A DNA stretch of 64,000 nt from Cymbomonas tetramitiformis (Eukaryota > Chlorophyta > Pyramimonadophyceae > Pyramimonadales > Pyramimonadaceae). The notes beneath the pieces were generated by a model. That model was not told the DNA's origin. It worked only from the letters and a program-made list of their open reading frames with translations, and ran no database searches. A program made the translations under genes and the position numbers. The DNA lies in contig LGRX02034414.1 in assembly GCA_001247695.2 (NCBI GenBank), forward strand, positions 44,848-108,847. Reading direction: 5' to 3'. How positions within the stretch are numbered: position 1 is the stretch's first letter; each line of letters starts with the position of its first letter. Shown here piece by piece: positions 43,601 through 51,782 of this stretch.

Positions 43601-44027
43601 AAGCGACAAAGTACTTCCTTCTTCGCTTTGCCCATGGCCCACTCAAGACCCTCCCTATCATCAGAGTGATGCTGAGCATTATTATGGTGGTCACCATGAC
43701 ACGACAATCACCAACGCAAATTCAAAGCCCTTTATTAGCACCGTGAAATGGCCCAAAGTACTTACACTCATGGGATACCTCCCTCCTCTTTTTGGTACTG
43801 TCCTCAACACGATAGGTGTTCCCCGTGGCAAGATTAAACCTCTCCTCAAAAAACTTTCAAGAATCTGTAGACAACACACCAAAAATAGGCGAGACGTGTT
43901 TCTGTTAAACACCACTACCACCTTAAACACTGACCCGCATACAGTTGACATCTCGAGCAGTGAGACCATGACAGAAACAGAAGCTGTGCAGCAATCAAAC
44001 GACTTTCTTCAAACCCTTCTGCAGTAA
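34641..44027 (+). CDS. Giant non-LTR retrotransposon polyprotein: Ulp1 protease, APE endonuclease, RT, RNase H, zinc finger, methyltransferase-like
   Basis: One uninterrupted 3128-codon ORF. Residues ~170-330 form a Ulp1/C48 cysteine protease with the full catalytic set His235 (IHW), Asp255 (YDP), Gln299 and Cys305 (Q-x5-C, NCGTW). Residues 694-957 form an APE-type endonuclease: Asn701, Glu737 (ISETK), GDKN at 852-855 and SDH at 946-948; the usual 'ID' catalytic pair reads Thr920-His921. RT (~1440-1850): TAPGPSGMRY, motif A YLDLKQAFD (Asp1603), GVPQGEVLSP and FCDD at 1735-1738, where FADD/YADD is usual. RNase H: Asp2308, Glu2367, Asp2394, His2452, Asp2462. A finger follows with C2578, C2581, H2591, C2596. 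Residues ~2770-2935 resemble a Dam-like adenine methyltransferase with GNPPF (2835-2839) and a WILPLSPKNQKRWF block. APE-LINE proteins are typically 900-1500 residues, so this is two to three times larger. Confidence 0.93.
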   Translation: MEIKIDKDISGSIIMTYYIMRHLLRCEENIIKTRAELQTTTYGPTIMCFHLMAGLSKMKLNPKQYFPGPRVIIHLAHKRPKACKRISKSALKYMIQNPKMAWLWERTRTQNTKKSKMKSPLRIMKHKTHHKKDDDTKQHNMPEPEQMLSGGASTEDDAVDETKMATESLFSEKGWLNATHVGDAMKIRDPSTIAPMDLTDMMLKMTGEDQKLTQLINSRLKKYGHTQIGVCDNIHWRLIMIRLSSSGKIEAYIYDPFGDKAERETINMIEVALKTWLKIFITITEYQESTITISKDTFQTDTYNCGTWVAKTAFKWAQWNRGSHQTSFFEYLKSDLCSGEYGDKTMQKEIHKYRLEMRKEIGLLAKNTRNTLELKHLEHAGNDAVISGPNMTSPSHHILTRRGATPKKQIETLIETFRLKWKTHTTNETIVSEAIESHRKYHHTSSTDNTNIQIHLLVTNDIWSTAVHIIPERKIIHCEFDISNNKYQKDIFTLLPQDLSVHRITLKLGVHPNNMGVFNFTLAHKAFHILHNTKFFSAAQLNRDLLYELENLNIRTLPQTGREARIIKHENNKAISTIRQSLRTHLPKIDAHPTKPNSENKDCKSTHTAYNHLISGKGKPSCETHTYGYRRKHSHKQKRIILKTKCTNKIFDIENIYDADGRCILQKAKHKSAMKQSEEIDRLTKLQLAQHSNNLIIMGMNMRGLRHHKEDKDSLIKLETICNLLIDGRADIICISETKVNTENLALIKTLMTQKGIQFRTSHVNERASIGSMILWNPKSLPLSTSVTTIDGDAKRAVMTKFSGNNGFELYIASGYMNDATLVEEQVELYDTLTDWAGKAGNNPKKAYVEIGDKNCTITPNQRVSGGSYMSYQEHVEKNKHLLTYFNNDRCSLNELIMDRNPNTEIFTHVISKNSKAKLTHIMANTTMAEMTVKTGWTEENPYIISDHGIVWAEFKLPQNDTKLEIFTDTTLPTPRFNGAKETTHDEYPGYPIRMTNKNKDTKRKINKKDIVGLLEANGYCTNELVHACINKNKARASISTIKGDTTDLDLKRDNTDGSPITVSKLIAKNKETDTIEQCLKWHNKPKEWWIHLNSPWHAAHLLSRGKGMPEGGLNLGHNDKDNIWHIGSPHLLNKKDVNAYLKRHLSFSSLEVKKITKSYTDEHMTSWNILLHPHMPAKFWNLYGSEMHSEKIDCTAHLFQYATGWVSYTERLHSTLEMENGSEAARNGGTGLKEMHPDATWDTLHTLAHQAARDAFGTKNLNKTGKSEKPSAVSNYIYKWLNTVRRTIKYLDTRTHVSNIPKQAKKAARTLPFASLQPKHNEAAATWGLRLHENYVIIRNAFQKSRDTDIERRKLREKEALQHLFSNNLSRFLDTVMGKMKPTEKGAAATPGSDGKIPETKTERLNTTLDEYKNKKLFSTNPTEPDELPQWLTDILKDSPKIPDTAAARLLTEITHKELQQAYSDCGISTAPGPSGMRYSQWIKGPENFQEVTVSLFNHILITGKFPKSAKSGVILPIPKNPSAPCTIDNSRPLTMLETGLKLFNTIIANRLKTILNTHPILFPIQDAFLPNKNIDDSLQILNEVISDANRYDKDLHVVYLDLKQAFDRAEFWMSNLALRKLGLPSQIINIISDITNDASRMVLTEEGLTDEWSLECGVPQGEVLSPLRFVAIMDILAIWLAKRANGVNPTGTTYGYELNSERHRPDKPGNNVIPPSQNLLEKDTTLNIFARFFCDDIILVGKTKDEVQDMLGIVNEFMSFIGIPINVKKSKYSYRKRIKPQGKTVTRYDLSDDLLISGGHLEPNTNDSSPSIDSKWIPPESPEFLDFSNSKEVNRYLGVWFALNGEWDKQAEILIDRLKSTLISIQLQHMTLHQLRYVINAVVVPRMAYPLKVTSAIANSSKNVAIELDKMIASFIIKYLGCPVDTNHQIIWTAVCQGGYGIDSVFDVVTASCITETMNTLCSADEHEYWQHNHTDRITDPHLISLYRRNSNLWLKIIIQNMNNEMGKNAISGFPLSHYATYSHTKDKRFNWFRRTGHIMAKLGYAIDSKNYPENEAGETTLITTLPRQLYMSRNVTSAIQKYNLKHTGSFLTPCGGMLKNWQESKGFFRLNGNRPPGWLTEIEKEMLQNPVDLDPQARYVKKQYRDNIVPPDTGEFHWKGNGDRNSISLIHITNIDLEAMSIQYTEYSNNAINPNVFVRIEGTNSFKYDFEYSITNDGCILIPAGSIFEYNDHMDPPSSVLATVSDINSHYDYISDRQYETIIARMKNKTAEEESEYSCPSDSEEESTPNAEKNKLMEDYDMASDGSLFAGKKTACSGAAYAIKNFDNGMPLVRKMNIPPSRTFSASGLLIKEDIQNPSSTSAEIAGLRFLLTEQKEKLLKSITPMVHAIDSMAAISAVTKDGRSMSARDKLREANRRDVQAVRLLLEELGFYSEGNHSKIILKWIRGHNNDKVHDRVDRTAKRASFRGGCLDISRYDPAEELPFSLFFFEVPILGDIRSHIRRIQRLSHYHNWRTLQSQGKYLRMLNENNTAPTKDISKITPKAFTASRSRELLGLQASPARLFKLGKIGTENCPYCQQNTKCTFEHIQLECSGHNNSLHSLRTTQDGELRKIIAEEISEKPKLLNPGKGTTYIKTEPSKLFPLADLRQEMKEELYLHALPEASMYRPSSSKKNTIAVTAKPEVNHVTGTIKYPELQYVQKKEFWKLLAWHRLSNKVVPCSLAEYSDRAHDIHEALNACKFESGDPKNCYAIRRSLLDILVDDRNLDKNGCELFSNPLNAHPRIHSRRCIPTTRMKKALRPFCHHGKIGFDGLAWDAYVDPITGIGRIVYGNPPFDGKEKGKSSAVMTTLEMGHKAANTVPGFSGTWILPLSPKNQKRWFDKGFKLVFRFPHNTIPFIPHGYWTGDDPYVLPGGGCYKDDFSDVVIIAIDSAPSDTQPAFDWRPTQKKIARWFLNVLPKSRVTEKRLEYTGVSPDIWNEVMNESDKVLPSSLCPWPTQDPPYHQSDAEHYYGGHHDTTITNANSKPFISTVKWPKVLTLMGYLPPLFGTVLNTIGVPRGKIKPLLKKLSRICRQHTKNRRDVFLLNTTTTLNTDPHTVDISSSETMTETEAVQQSNDFLQTLLQ

Positions 44028-44528
44028 TTTTCAAAAGTCTTGCAATACAAGATGGTTCCCCGTCCCCTAGGGGAGGGGCCCTCCCCCCCCCCTCCCCACC
44101 ACCCCCCCCCCCGCCCACCCTGACCCCCTTCCCAACGTCTCCAAATACCCCCTTAATTCTTCGACTTCCTTCCCCACCGCTCAGATTCAGCCACCCCTCC
44201 ACTCACCCGGCCATGGCTGCTTCTCCATCTTCTAGAGTTTTTTGCTTAGCGCCTAGCTTTTTCTCTAGATGTCACCCTGCTGAAAAGTGGGTTGAGCCCC
44301 TTTGTGGGCGCGCTATAGTAGAGGGAGTAGCCCCTGGTGTCTTCACTAGCCTGCTTTGCAGGGATACCGCACTCTCAGGACTTTGTCCCCTTTGCTAGCG
44401 TAAATGTTTTATTATTATTATTACTTAATTTAAAGAATGATATTGCCATAGCCACTCCGGGATATGTTTTGTACTCAAGGGAAGCTGAAGTTATTCTCGC
44501 CAATCAGAGGAGGGTTCCACTGAGCCAC
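44028..44528. other. 3' flank of the giant element with C-rich tract
   Basis: 44063-44120 is a polycytidine-rich tract (runs of 8-12 C) that may be the element's 3' terminus or a simple repeat at the insertion site; no poly(A) is seen. The remaining sequence has no supported gene. Confidence 0.45.
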
Positions 44529-44998
44529 CGGGCCTTGGCAGGTACGGAGGGTCCAGAAACGTCACTTTTCGGCCAAAAACAAGTTAGGGTTTGGGTTTGG
44601 GTTCGTAGCATGCGAACCGTCACAGGTATTCACGATCTGAAAATTGCGTATTTTTTTTCAGCTCAATTCCAGTTCGTCGCAAAAACCCGAGAACTCGAAT
44701 CGAAGAATTGGATCATTGACATCGATCGCAAAACGGTGACGAAAGTGACGCTTTCGTCACCGTTTTGCGATCGATGTCACGACTTCAAAATTTCGGTTCG
44801 GGTTTTGGGGATTGTTGCATCAAACTACAATTGAGCTGAAAAAAAATACGCACTTTTCAGAACTTGAATACCTATAGCGGTTCACATTTTATGAGCCCAA
44901 ACGCCAAGTGTATTTTGCAGTTTTTCAGCCTTTTTCTGTGAAAGTGACTCTAACCTTTGGCCGCCTCTGGACCCTCGGTACCTGCAAAGGCCCCACCG
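44529..44998. repeat. 470-bp foldback (inverted-repeat) element
   Basis: The whole block is one imperfect palindrome. Outer arms pair GGGCCTTGGCAGGTACGGAG with its complement near 44975-44995. Intermediate arms share CTGAAAA(T/G)TGCGTATTTTTT and CAGCTCAATT. The centre is a perfect 28-bp arm pair (44718-44745 and 44751-44778) around TGACG. No ORF is inside. This fits a foldback/MITE-type element; target duplication is unclear. Confidence 0.88.
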
Positions 44999-45438
44999 GG
45001 CAGGCCGGCCTGCGAAGGTGCTTTGCCTCAGTGCACAGCGCGAATGAGTGTTTTATTCCGCGCCTTCCTGAAAGTTCCGCTGCCCAAGTTATCAAGCCTA
45101 AGTTCATAGTTTTCAGAGCTGGGACACGAACGAGTGTTGCATTGTTCGTTTCCAAATGAGCTGTCAGAGATAGCTTTAAGATCATTGAAGAAATTCAACA
45201 CAATAGTTTCATTGTTAGGAATAGTTATTCAGTGACGTAGAGTTAGTGTTAGCACAGTGGCGAATCAGTCGTAGATATCAGGGCTAATCTTGTAATGAAT
45301 GCAGTCGGGGGAACGGTTCGCTTTCAATTGAGTCTTGAAACCAACTTCAGCTGCGCGCACTGTACTCTGACCTTAGTAGGCTGATCACTGGTTCGGCTGG
45401 TTGCTGTGCAGCTTGAACCAAGAGGAAGGTAGATCACT

Positions 45439-45739
45439 ATGACATCAGCACAACATTGCGGTGCACACGCTCTCAATTCTAATAGCGCGGCGCTCGAAGA
45501 CGAGCCTTGGCGGACACCACTCGGCGTGTCCGTGAGCTTCCTGGCGACTTTCCGAAAGCATTTCCTGCAAAAGTGCGGCAGCAATTTCAGTGACTTCAGA
45601 CTGTCAAAGTTGACCACGGAACAGTTGGTCTTTGGCCAGGCAAACAGAGGTCCCACAGGACCGGGGCCTATATCCTGGTGCATCTATGATGCAACCAAAT
45701 CGCTGCAGTGCAGCTTTATTGAATTCTGGCATTCCGAAG
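45439..45739 (+). CDS. Host SHAW/TPR gene, exon 1
   Basis: Starts at ATG 45439 and encodes about 100 residues, including TPLGVSVSFLATFRKHFL, a segment typical of the N-terminus before the SHAW domain in algal TPR proteins, and LQCSFIEFWHSE. It ends in GAAG|GTGTGC, a GT donor in phase 1. The open frame runs on for 24 more codons into the intron, but the phase match with exon 2 and family resemblance favour splicing here. Sequence upstream (45000-45438) has no recognisable promoter element. Confidence 0.6.
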
Positions 45740-46290
45740 GTGTGCCGCTCTGCATTACTGACCCACCACTTCCCAAGGTCTGCTGCCATAATAAGCTACC
45801 GTTGGAAATTTAGCCGAAAAGGATAAGCAGTGGGACCTAGAAGTATTACTCTGACGTGTATGCGCCACCCGGCGGCTTGAATCGATATCTTCAAAGTTAT
45901 ACTGCTTGACGGTACTAACACCCATCGGAGTGAATGGTAACGTGCGGAACTTCAATGTGACACGCAGTGACGCACGCTTCTCTGAAATTATCGATGTTCA
46001 GAGTATCACGTAACAGGTATAACTGCACTGTATGTACAACATGTTTATTTGTGTGGGAGAAAAGAATGAGCAGCGCAAGACAGAACTTTGTTCTCAATGA
46101 GCATGTTTTCGTATTGAGAAGCCTAAATTTTGTTGCAAATCAGATGTCTTTGCAGCGCCTGCAAACAGCTTGTACATCACACTCCAGGGGTTCAAGACGG
46201 TCCCCGGAGTGTCTGATCTTAGCTTACGTAACATGATAATGATATGGACCAAGCTGAAGTTTGTTTGGTTGCATGTCTTTGGGGCACCAG

Positions 46291-46637
46291 GATTAGCTTT
46301 AGAAGATGAGAGCGGCCGGTCGTTTTTTGGCCGAGCCACCCACTTTGTGTCCCACGCATGGCACACCGAGTACTTGCACACGGTGGATGCGAGCACGGGC
46401 GTACTTGAGCCGGCTGAGGACGCAGCCTTCCTTTACGTTGACATTTTCGTCATCAACCAGCACTGTCCGCCATGGCGTACACCGGGGGTGGGTCCAGAGG
46501 AGGTGCTTGGACGAGCCATTTCGGCTGCCCGAGCGGTACTGCTCGTGCTGACACCATGGTCGGCACCAGTTGCACTGACACGTGTGTGGTGCCTCTACGA
46601 GATTACGACCACCATCCAGCTAAGCATACCACTCCAG
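46291..46637 (+). CDS. Host SHAW/TPR gene, exon 2 (TIR-like domain)
   Basis: Acceptor GGGGCACCAG|GATTAG, donor CTCCAG|GTAAAC. The 347 bp complete one split Gly codon and 115 more. The protein shows THFVSHAWHTEYL, FLYVDIFVINQH, a run of small/hydrophobic residues RAVLLVLTPWSAP, and LTRVWCLYEI. The combination S-H-A-W, D-x-F, S/TPW-x-P and WCL(W/Y)E marks a TIR-like domain found ahead of TPR repeats in many algal proteins, thought to act in signalling. The exon ends in phase 0, matching the next exon 12.1 kb away. Confidence 0.75.
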
Positions 46638-48192
46638 GTAAACGGCAACAGATCATAGCTTGCAGCCAATCCGCCTTAGGCTGATAGTGGACTGTAAGTC
46701 TGACAATTATTAACACAAGTGCTAGTGCACGTATATTGGGCCCAAAACATGTCGTTGGCGGCCAAGCAACCTCAAAGTTAGGGTAAGGGTTGGTTTCATT
46801 CATTTGGAATGTCAATAGACCCTGCCTTTCAGGTAAAAATTGATGTTTTCTTTACTTCAATGTATGTAAGCCTATTTTCAGATTCGAATTTCGCCTCATA
46901 ACGAGTGAGTTACAAGGGTTGGGGTTTGTCCCCTAAGCGGCATGGCGATGAGATGTTTTGGGGGACAAATCCCAAGCATGGTTCCTTTGTGACTCACTCA
47001 TTGCGTGGCCAAATCAAAATCTGAAGCAAAAGGGTCATAGGGTTTGAGCTGACACAGGATTAGTTTCTTGTAGAGCTCGAATCTTTGTAACAAGCTTCAA
47101 GCAGGAGAGTGTTGCCCAAAGAGATTGAAACATATATAGCTACGAAGTGAATGGCCACGACTAGACCGAACGTACATGCGCCAGCATAAGTGCTTGCCAA
47201 GTATAAATGCTAATAATTGTAACCCCTACCTGAGGGCTATTAGTGGGAAATTTTGAAGATCCCTGACAATAAAGCCGCTGAGTTGTATCATCATCATTGG
47301 TGATGGCAGAGACATCGTAACAAGTAATTGCTTACAAACAAGTCCCGTGGCAAGAATTCTAGCATTTGGGAATGTACACCTCTCAGGCGCCCCTTCAAAG
47401 CCGGGGCCTGTCGCCATGGCAATGGGGGACTCTGAGGAGGGCCTACCAGGGCGGGGGAGGACGTCACTGTCCAGGAGGGCCTCAACTTGGACTCGGAAGA
47501 CTTAGAGTTGGCAGGGGGAGATAGTGTACAAAATCCCAATGTGGGATGCCTAGCTAGTTGGTGCCTTGATTGGGATTTGCTCGGACAGTGACGAGGCTGA
47601 TTCTGCCATGGCCGGGTCCGCCGCCGGGCCGGTGGTTGTACTTGCTTGCTTGCCGATGTCGGCCCGGGAGGGGCATCAAGAGTGCCCGCGCCGGTGATGG
47701 GGCCAATGGTGGATGGGGCCCGTGTGACCGGCAGCTCCGGGGCTCGTGCTAGGCGGGCTTCCAACTGCGCAGGTGGGAGGACCTATGGCGGAGCGCGTTG
47801 GTGGGCCCGTGGTGGAGCCCAACGGTTGGGCTTGTGCATGGTCCCAGCGCAATCATGGAGCTGGTGCTCAAGCCTACTCCCGAGGGTGGGCTCGTCGGGT
47901 AGAGGCAACAATAGGCGACTTGACAGATGTGCCGGTGGACGCGCTGGTTGACGAGTATATATGCGGATGGACATGTTTGCGGGTTATTGTCGGTGATGAG
48001 CCGGTGGTTGGGTCAGTGGGAGAGTCCATGGTGTTCCATGTGATGGGACCCATGGTTGCATGGTGAAGCCCAGCCCCGGCGTTCGCATGCCCGAGGGGGC
48101 AGAAACGGGCAAGCTCGCGGCTAGGCCTGCAGCGGTGCCCGTGCGTGAGCCGACTACTTGCGCGGGGACCCTTCTCGCGCTAGTGGAAGGGT
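46638..48192. other. Start of the 12.1-kb intron 2
   Basis: No gene assigned. It holds a foldback sequence (46877-47025). From about 47400 it is a GC-rich stretch whose open frames on both strands (up to 156 codons) are compositionally biased (Pro/Arg or Gly/Val-rich) and have no motifs. Confidence 0.5.
46877..47025. repeat. Small foldback sequence in intron 2
   Basis: TTTCAGATT...GAGTGAGTTACAA...TGGGGTTTGTCCCC pairs with its reverse complement GGGGACAAATCCCA...TTGTGACTCACTC...AATCTGAA. Arms of about 55-60 bp with mismatches; possibly a MITE. Confidence 0.75.
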
Positions 48193-51100
48193 GGAGAAAT
48201 TACATTACAACTCTATCATTACAATCAAAAGTCCGAGAGTGCCCGAAGGTCCACATCAACTCCTAACAAACAGGAAAAGCCCAAATGTCCTACAGCAAAA
48301 AACTTCTCAACAAATAAAGCCTATCATCAAGCACAACGGGCGAGATTCACTGCAGAAAGTCTTCCAACGCTCGGCTATGCCACCTGAAGGCTTGCTCCAT
48401 GTCGCGCGACCATAATCTTCTACCCCCGATAAGACTCAAAATAAAGTCAGGGTCGACCACGTTGCTGAGATGATCTCGGGAACGAAGTCGGACGCCTCGG
48501 ACGTGTCTTCTCCTGACGCACTCCTCCGATAACGGCTTTGCCTGTACATACAGGCAAAGCCGTATACACCCAATCACCCCCCCCGCAACAGGCACCAGCC
48601 TGTGCGGGAAGACATCGCCGTACAAGCGCAGTTTCCGCCTCTCCTCGTCACCAACTATATGAAGCGGCACACTGCTCGCCCGCCTCACAGACAATGTAGC
48701 ACACCGCAAGCCGACCCCCACGCACATTGATGATGATACGCCGCCTCCACCCGTTGTAGTTGAGCACCGTGATGCCCGGCCTCCAATGCGGCGAATAGCT
48801 CCGATGATAAATATGGGTCTTCTTCACGGAGGCCGGGTCGAACGCATTGCGCAACATCTCCACCAACACATCCTGAACTGTATGCTGTTGATTGGTGAAC
48901 ATACCACTGCGGTGACTGGAGGCGAGGTAGTGGTACCCAAACTTATCCACCTCCCCTCCACAAAGACACCGCCCGGTTTCCACCGCAGCTAGACCTCTCC
49001 CATCGGCGGATTTGTGATATATACCCGGCTGCAAGCATCAATAAATAACTGATGCAATGGGCTTGAGGTGAGAGCCCCCATCCTCCGGCAAAGCATTAAG
49101 GTGCCACGTGGCACCATCACGGGAGAGGCTAAGCACTCTGGCACAAACAATGGGGCTCGCGGCATCAAACAAATGAAGCCAGTCGGAACCACGTTGGCAA
49201 ATAGTAAGCTCCTTCTGACTTACTTGTCATACCGAATGGCATAGAAACTCCCCCAAGCAGGCGCCTCCTCAGGCACCTTGCTTGAAGCCCTCCAGCATTG
49301 GGTGCTCGTCCGCCTCCGCAGCCTTGACTCTTGCGCCCCGCACGTCCTCCATCGCTGCCATAAGGCCCGCAACCAGGGGGTACACCCCGGTGGCCTTCCC
49401 TCCGGGGCCCCCAGATGCGTGAACAGACCCCTCGCCACGCAACGGGAACATCATTACCAAGCGCTTCCACACATGCGCCCAAGTCCCCAACCAGCTAGCT
49501 GGCGCAAGCCGCTGCGCCAATATCAGCCCCAGCCCCCCCCATTGGGTCGGTAACTGGCTGAGCGCCACGGCCTCCTCGCCCAGCAGATATGGGCTGTCCG
49601 CCACCTCCTGCAAACGCTGTTTGATGCCCGTGTCACGCTCGAGAGCCCCCCGCCTAAGCTGGTGCGGCGGACCCCCCTCACCAGATGCATGAACCGTGGA
49701 TGGGCGATGCATAATCTGCACCGGGGGATCATTGAGCTTGGGCAAGATAGCCCCAGCCCCAATTGCCATCTTGATGCATGGGTCTACCACCCGGGTATCC
49801 ATCTGCACCGGAATCCCAAGCACCCTAATGCTCTCCAAAGGAGCCACCGCCCGAGGCATTGGGTCACCAGAAGCATCAACGACATCCCACAAAGCACCAC
49901 ATGCCCCCAACGGGCTGAAGACGGCGCTCTTCTTCACATTTAGCTCAAGCCCAATTCTTACAAGCAACAAGAAGAGAGTGTCATAGGTCGCACGGCCCGC
50001 ACCTGAACCGACTCCTCCAATACATGGATGCCATCAAGATAAGCAATGATGTCCGCGCCCGGGTGCGCCTGCAAAGCAGCCTGTAGCAATGGCTGTAACG
50101 GAGCCGCCATAAAGAACTGTCTCTTCCGCCGATCGCACCCCCTGGAACTCATCACCTGCCCTCCGCCACCCAAGTTTCGTCTTGTGCCGGAAGCAGCTCT
50201 CCGTCATGCCCAAGAGGCCGGGAAATCCTCGAACACCGCCTCAAAGATCGCCCGCCAATGGACCGTGTTGAAGACATTCTATCTTGCAATCAATCTGGAG
50301 GGCGCCACAACAGGCAGGACCGCCCCCAGCGATACATGCACAATTTGGACACACAGGTCTGCGCCCCCTGGGACGTCGACCCCTACCTGCGCCGCCACTT
50401 AAGCTGCCTCCTCCTCCGGAGGCGATCCAAAGTGTGCTGCAAACTGCCCACGCAACGCGCTCACGCATTCTTGCGATCACCTTAACCGGCATCCTCCTAA
50501 GCGCCTCCTCGAAAGCAATAATTGGCCGCACCCCACCGTCAGGCTTAAGGAATTCTGGCGAGGCGTGCCCCCAGCCATAAGCTACGCACGGCGGAATTCC
50601 CGGTGGCACCTTGTTGGGCACGAGCTGCTCACACGCATGCATGTTGGATGGCGTACACAGCTACACACCGTCCCCCACGCCAAAGACAACTCTGAGATGC
50701 TTGAACCTGAGTTGATGAGAGCACCCACGGCCCAAAGCCACCGGCAGCCTCCTATCTACACTTCGCCTCCACGGCAGCCTCCTCGAGCGCAATATGGGCC
50801 GTGTGCACGTGCGCCGGCGATCCCTTCCCCACTAGGTGTAGCGCCTCAAGATCTTCCAATGTCTCGGGCTCCAGCCGTCCAGTGAGGCGAGGACCCCAGG
50901 GTCGAGGTGGCAAACCGCCTTCGCAAACTGCCCCTTCTTCACCAAGCAAGCTCACAGTGCCACTAGCCTCTCGTTCTCATTATCCACAGCAAGGTTCGTT
51001 CCACACCACCCACCGCATGACGCCAGCAAACTCGTCCTTAGCACGCTTTGGAACGTGCCGAGCGGAGAGCAAGGGGCACGCAAAGAACTCGGACGACTGC

Positions 51101-51620
51101 CGGAGACCTCGCAACTACTCCCACGAGGCCTCGGGGATCACCGGGACCAGGGCCATCCTTGCACCGAGACGAGGGGACTGCGCGCCTGTAAACCGGTCCT
51201 CTCTCGAACTACTGTCATGCCAGTCCCACCTCGCCAACACCATCTATCTGCTCATCCTCCAAAAGGTACTCCAAATCGGACCTGATGTTAGCGAAAGCCA
51301 CCGCCGTGAAGCTCCTATCGCCATCGTACTGCACGACATGCCCCCCTGTATCTGGGAGATATTTCGTGACCACAGCACCACACTTACCCGCGGTCAACGT
51401 CCACCTCGCTCCGTAGCACACGCAAACTCGGTGCCCGATCAGGTCTCAACCGTGAGCCCTAATGTGCCCCTATCTATCTCCCCGACGCCCACCAGCGACC
51501 CCCGCGCCCCACGTGGTGTGCTGAGCAATTCCACCAGTCCACCCGGCACCGGCGGGGACTCCAATTTGAGTCCTGCCGTGGAGAGCCACTCTACTTGCTC
51601 CTCACCTAGATCATGACCCA
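48193..51620 (-). pseudogene. Decayed LINE with C-terminal restriction-like endonuclease, copy 1
   Basis: Minus-strand remnants in several frames. RT blocks: KPDGGVRPIIAFEEALRRM (50490-50550), VFNTVHWRAIFEAVFEDF (50220-50275, motif A), HPGADIIAYLDGIHV (about 50020-50070, the catalytic YLDD now YLDG), then IGLELNVKKSAVFSPLG and WGGLGL in 49269-49970. The C-terminal part (48648-49034) has a CLCG...HYLASSHR finger and HWRPGITVLNYNG...IIINV, a PD-(D/E)xK nuclease relic whose acidic residues are replaced. Its 3' end reads (on minus) GTAATGATAGAGTTGTAATG, shared with the copy at 59.5 kb. The C-terminal nuclease fits R2/CRE-like LINEs in general; clade not determined. Confidence 0.7.
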
Positions 51621-51713
51621 TCCAACTCCTCCCCATTGTCATACCACACCATGCATGTGTTGTCCAACACCAGTCGACCACGTATGGATAACCCTCTCGA
51701 AGCTTATCCCCTC

Positions 51714-51782
51714 TGCGGGCCACAGGATCCGAACCCAGCACCCTAGCAAGGCCATTCCGCCGCCTGAGCTAGGCGCCCAGGA
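51714..51782 (-). repeat. tRNA-derived SINE-like head
   Basis: On the minus strand, GGGCGCCTAGCTCAGGCGGC contains a match to the pol III A-box (TAGCTCAGGCGG). About 30 nt further on, GGTTCGGATCC matches the B-box. Acceptor-like ends pair only 5/7 and the D and anticodon arms are poor, so it is not a functional tRNA. It probably derives from a SINE. Confidence 0.45.

Noticed and set aside
44455..44545. Minus-strand TGGCTCAGTGG resembling a pol III A-box next to the foldback element
   Set aside because: The expected B-box position reads GAGTACAAAACATATCC, which does not match, and acceptor pairing is poor.
47294..48066. Long frames on both strands in the GC-rich part of intron 2
   Set aside because: Compositionally biased, mutually overlapping on both strands and without motifs; typical of GC-rich non-coding DNA.
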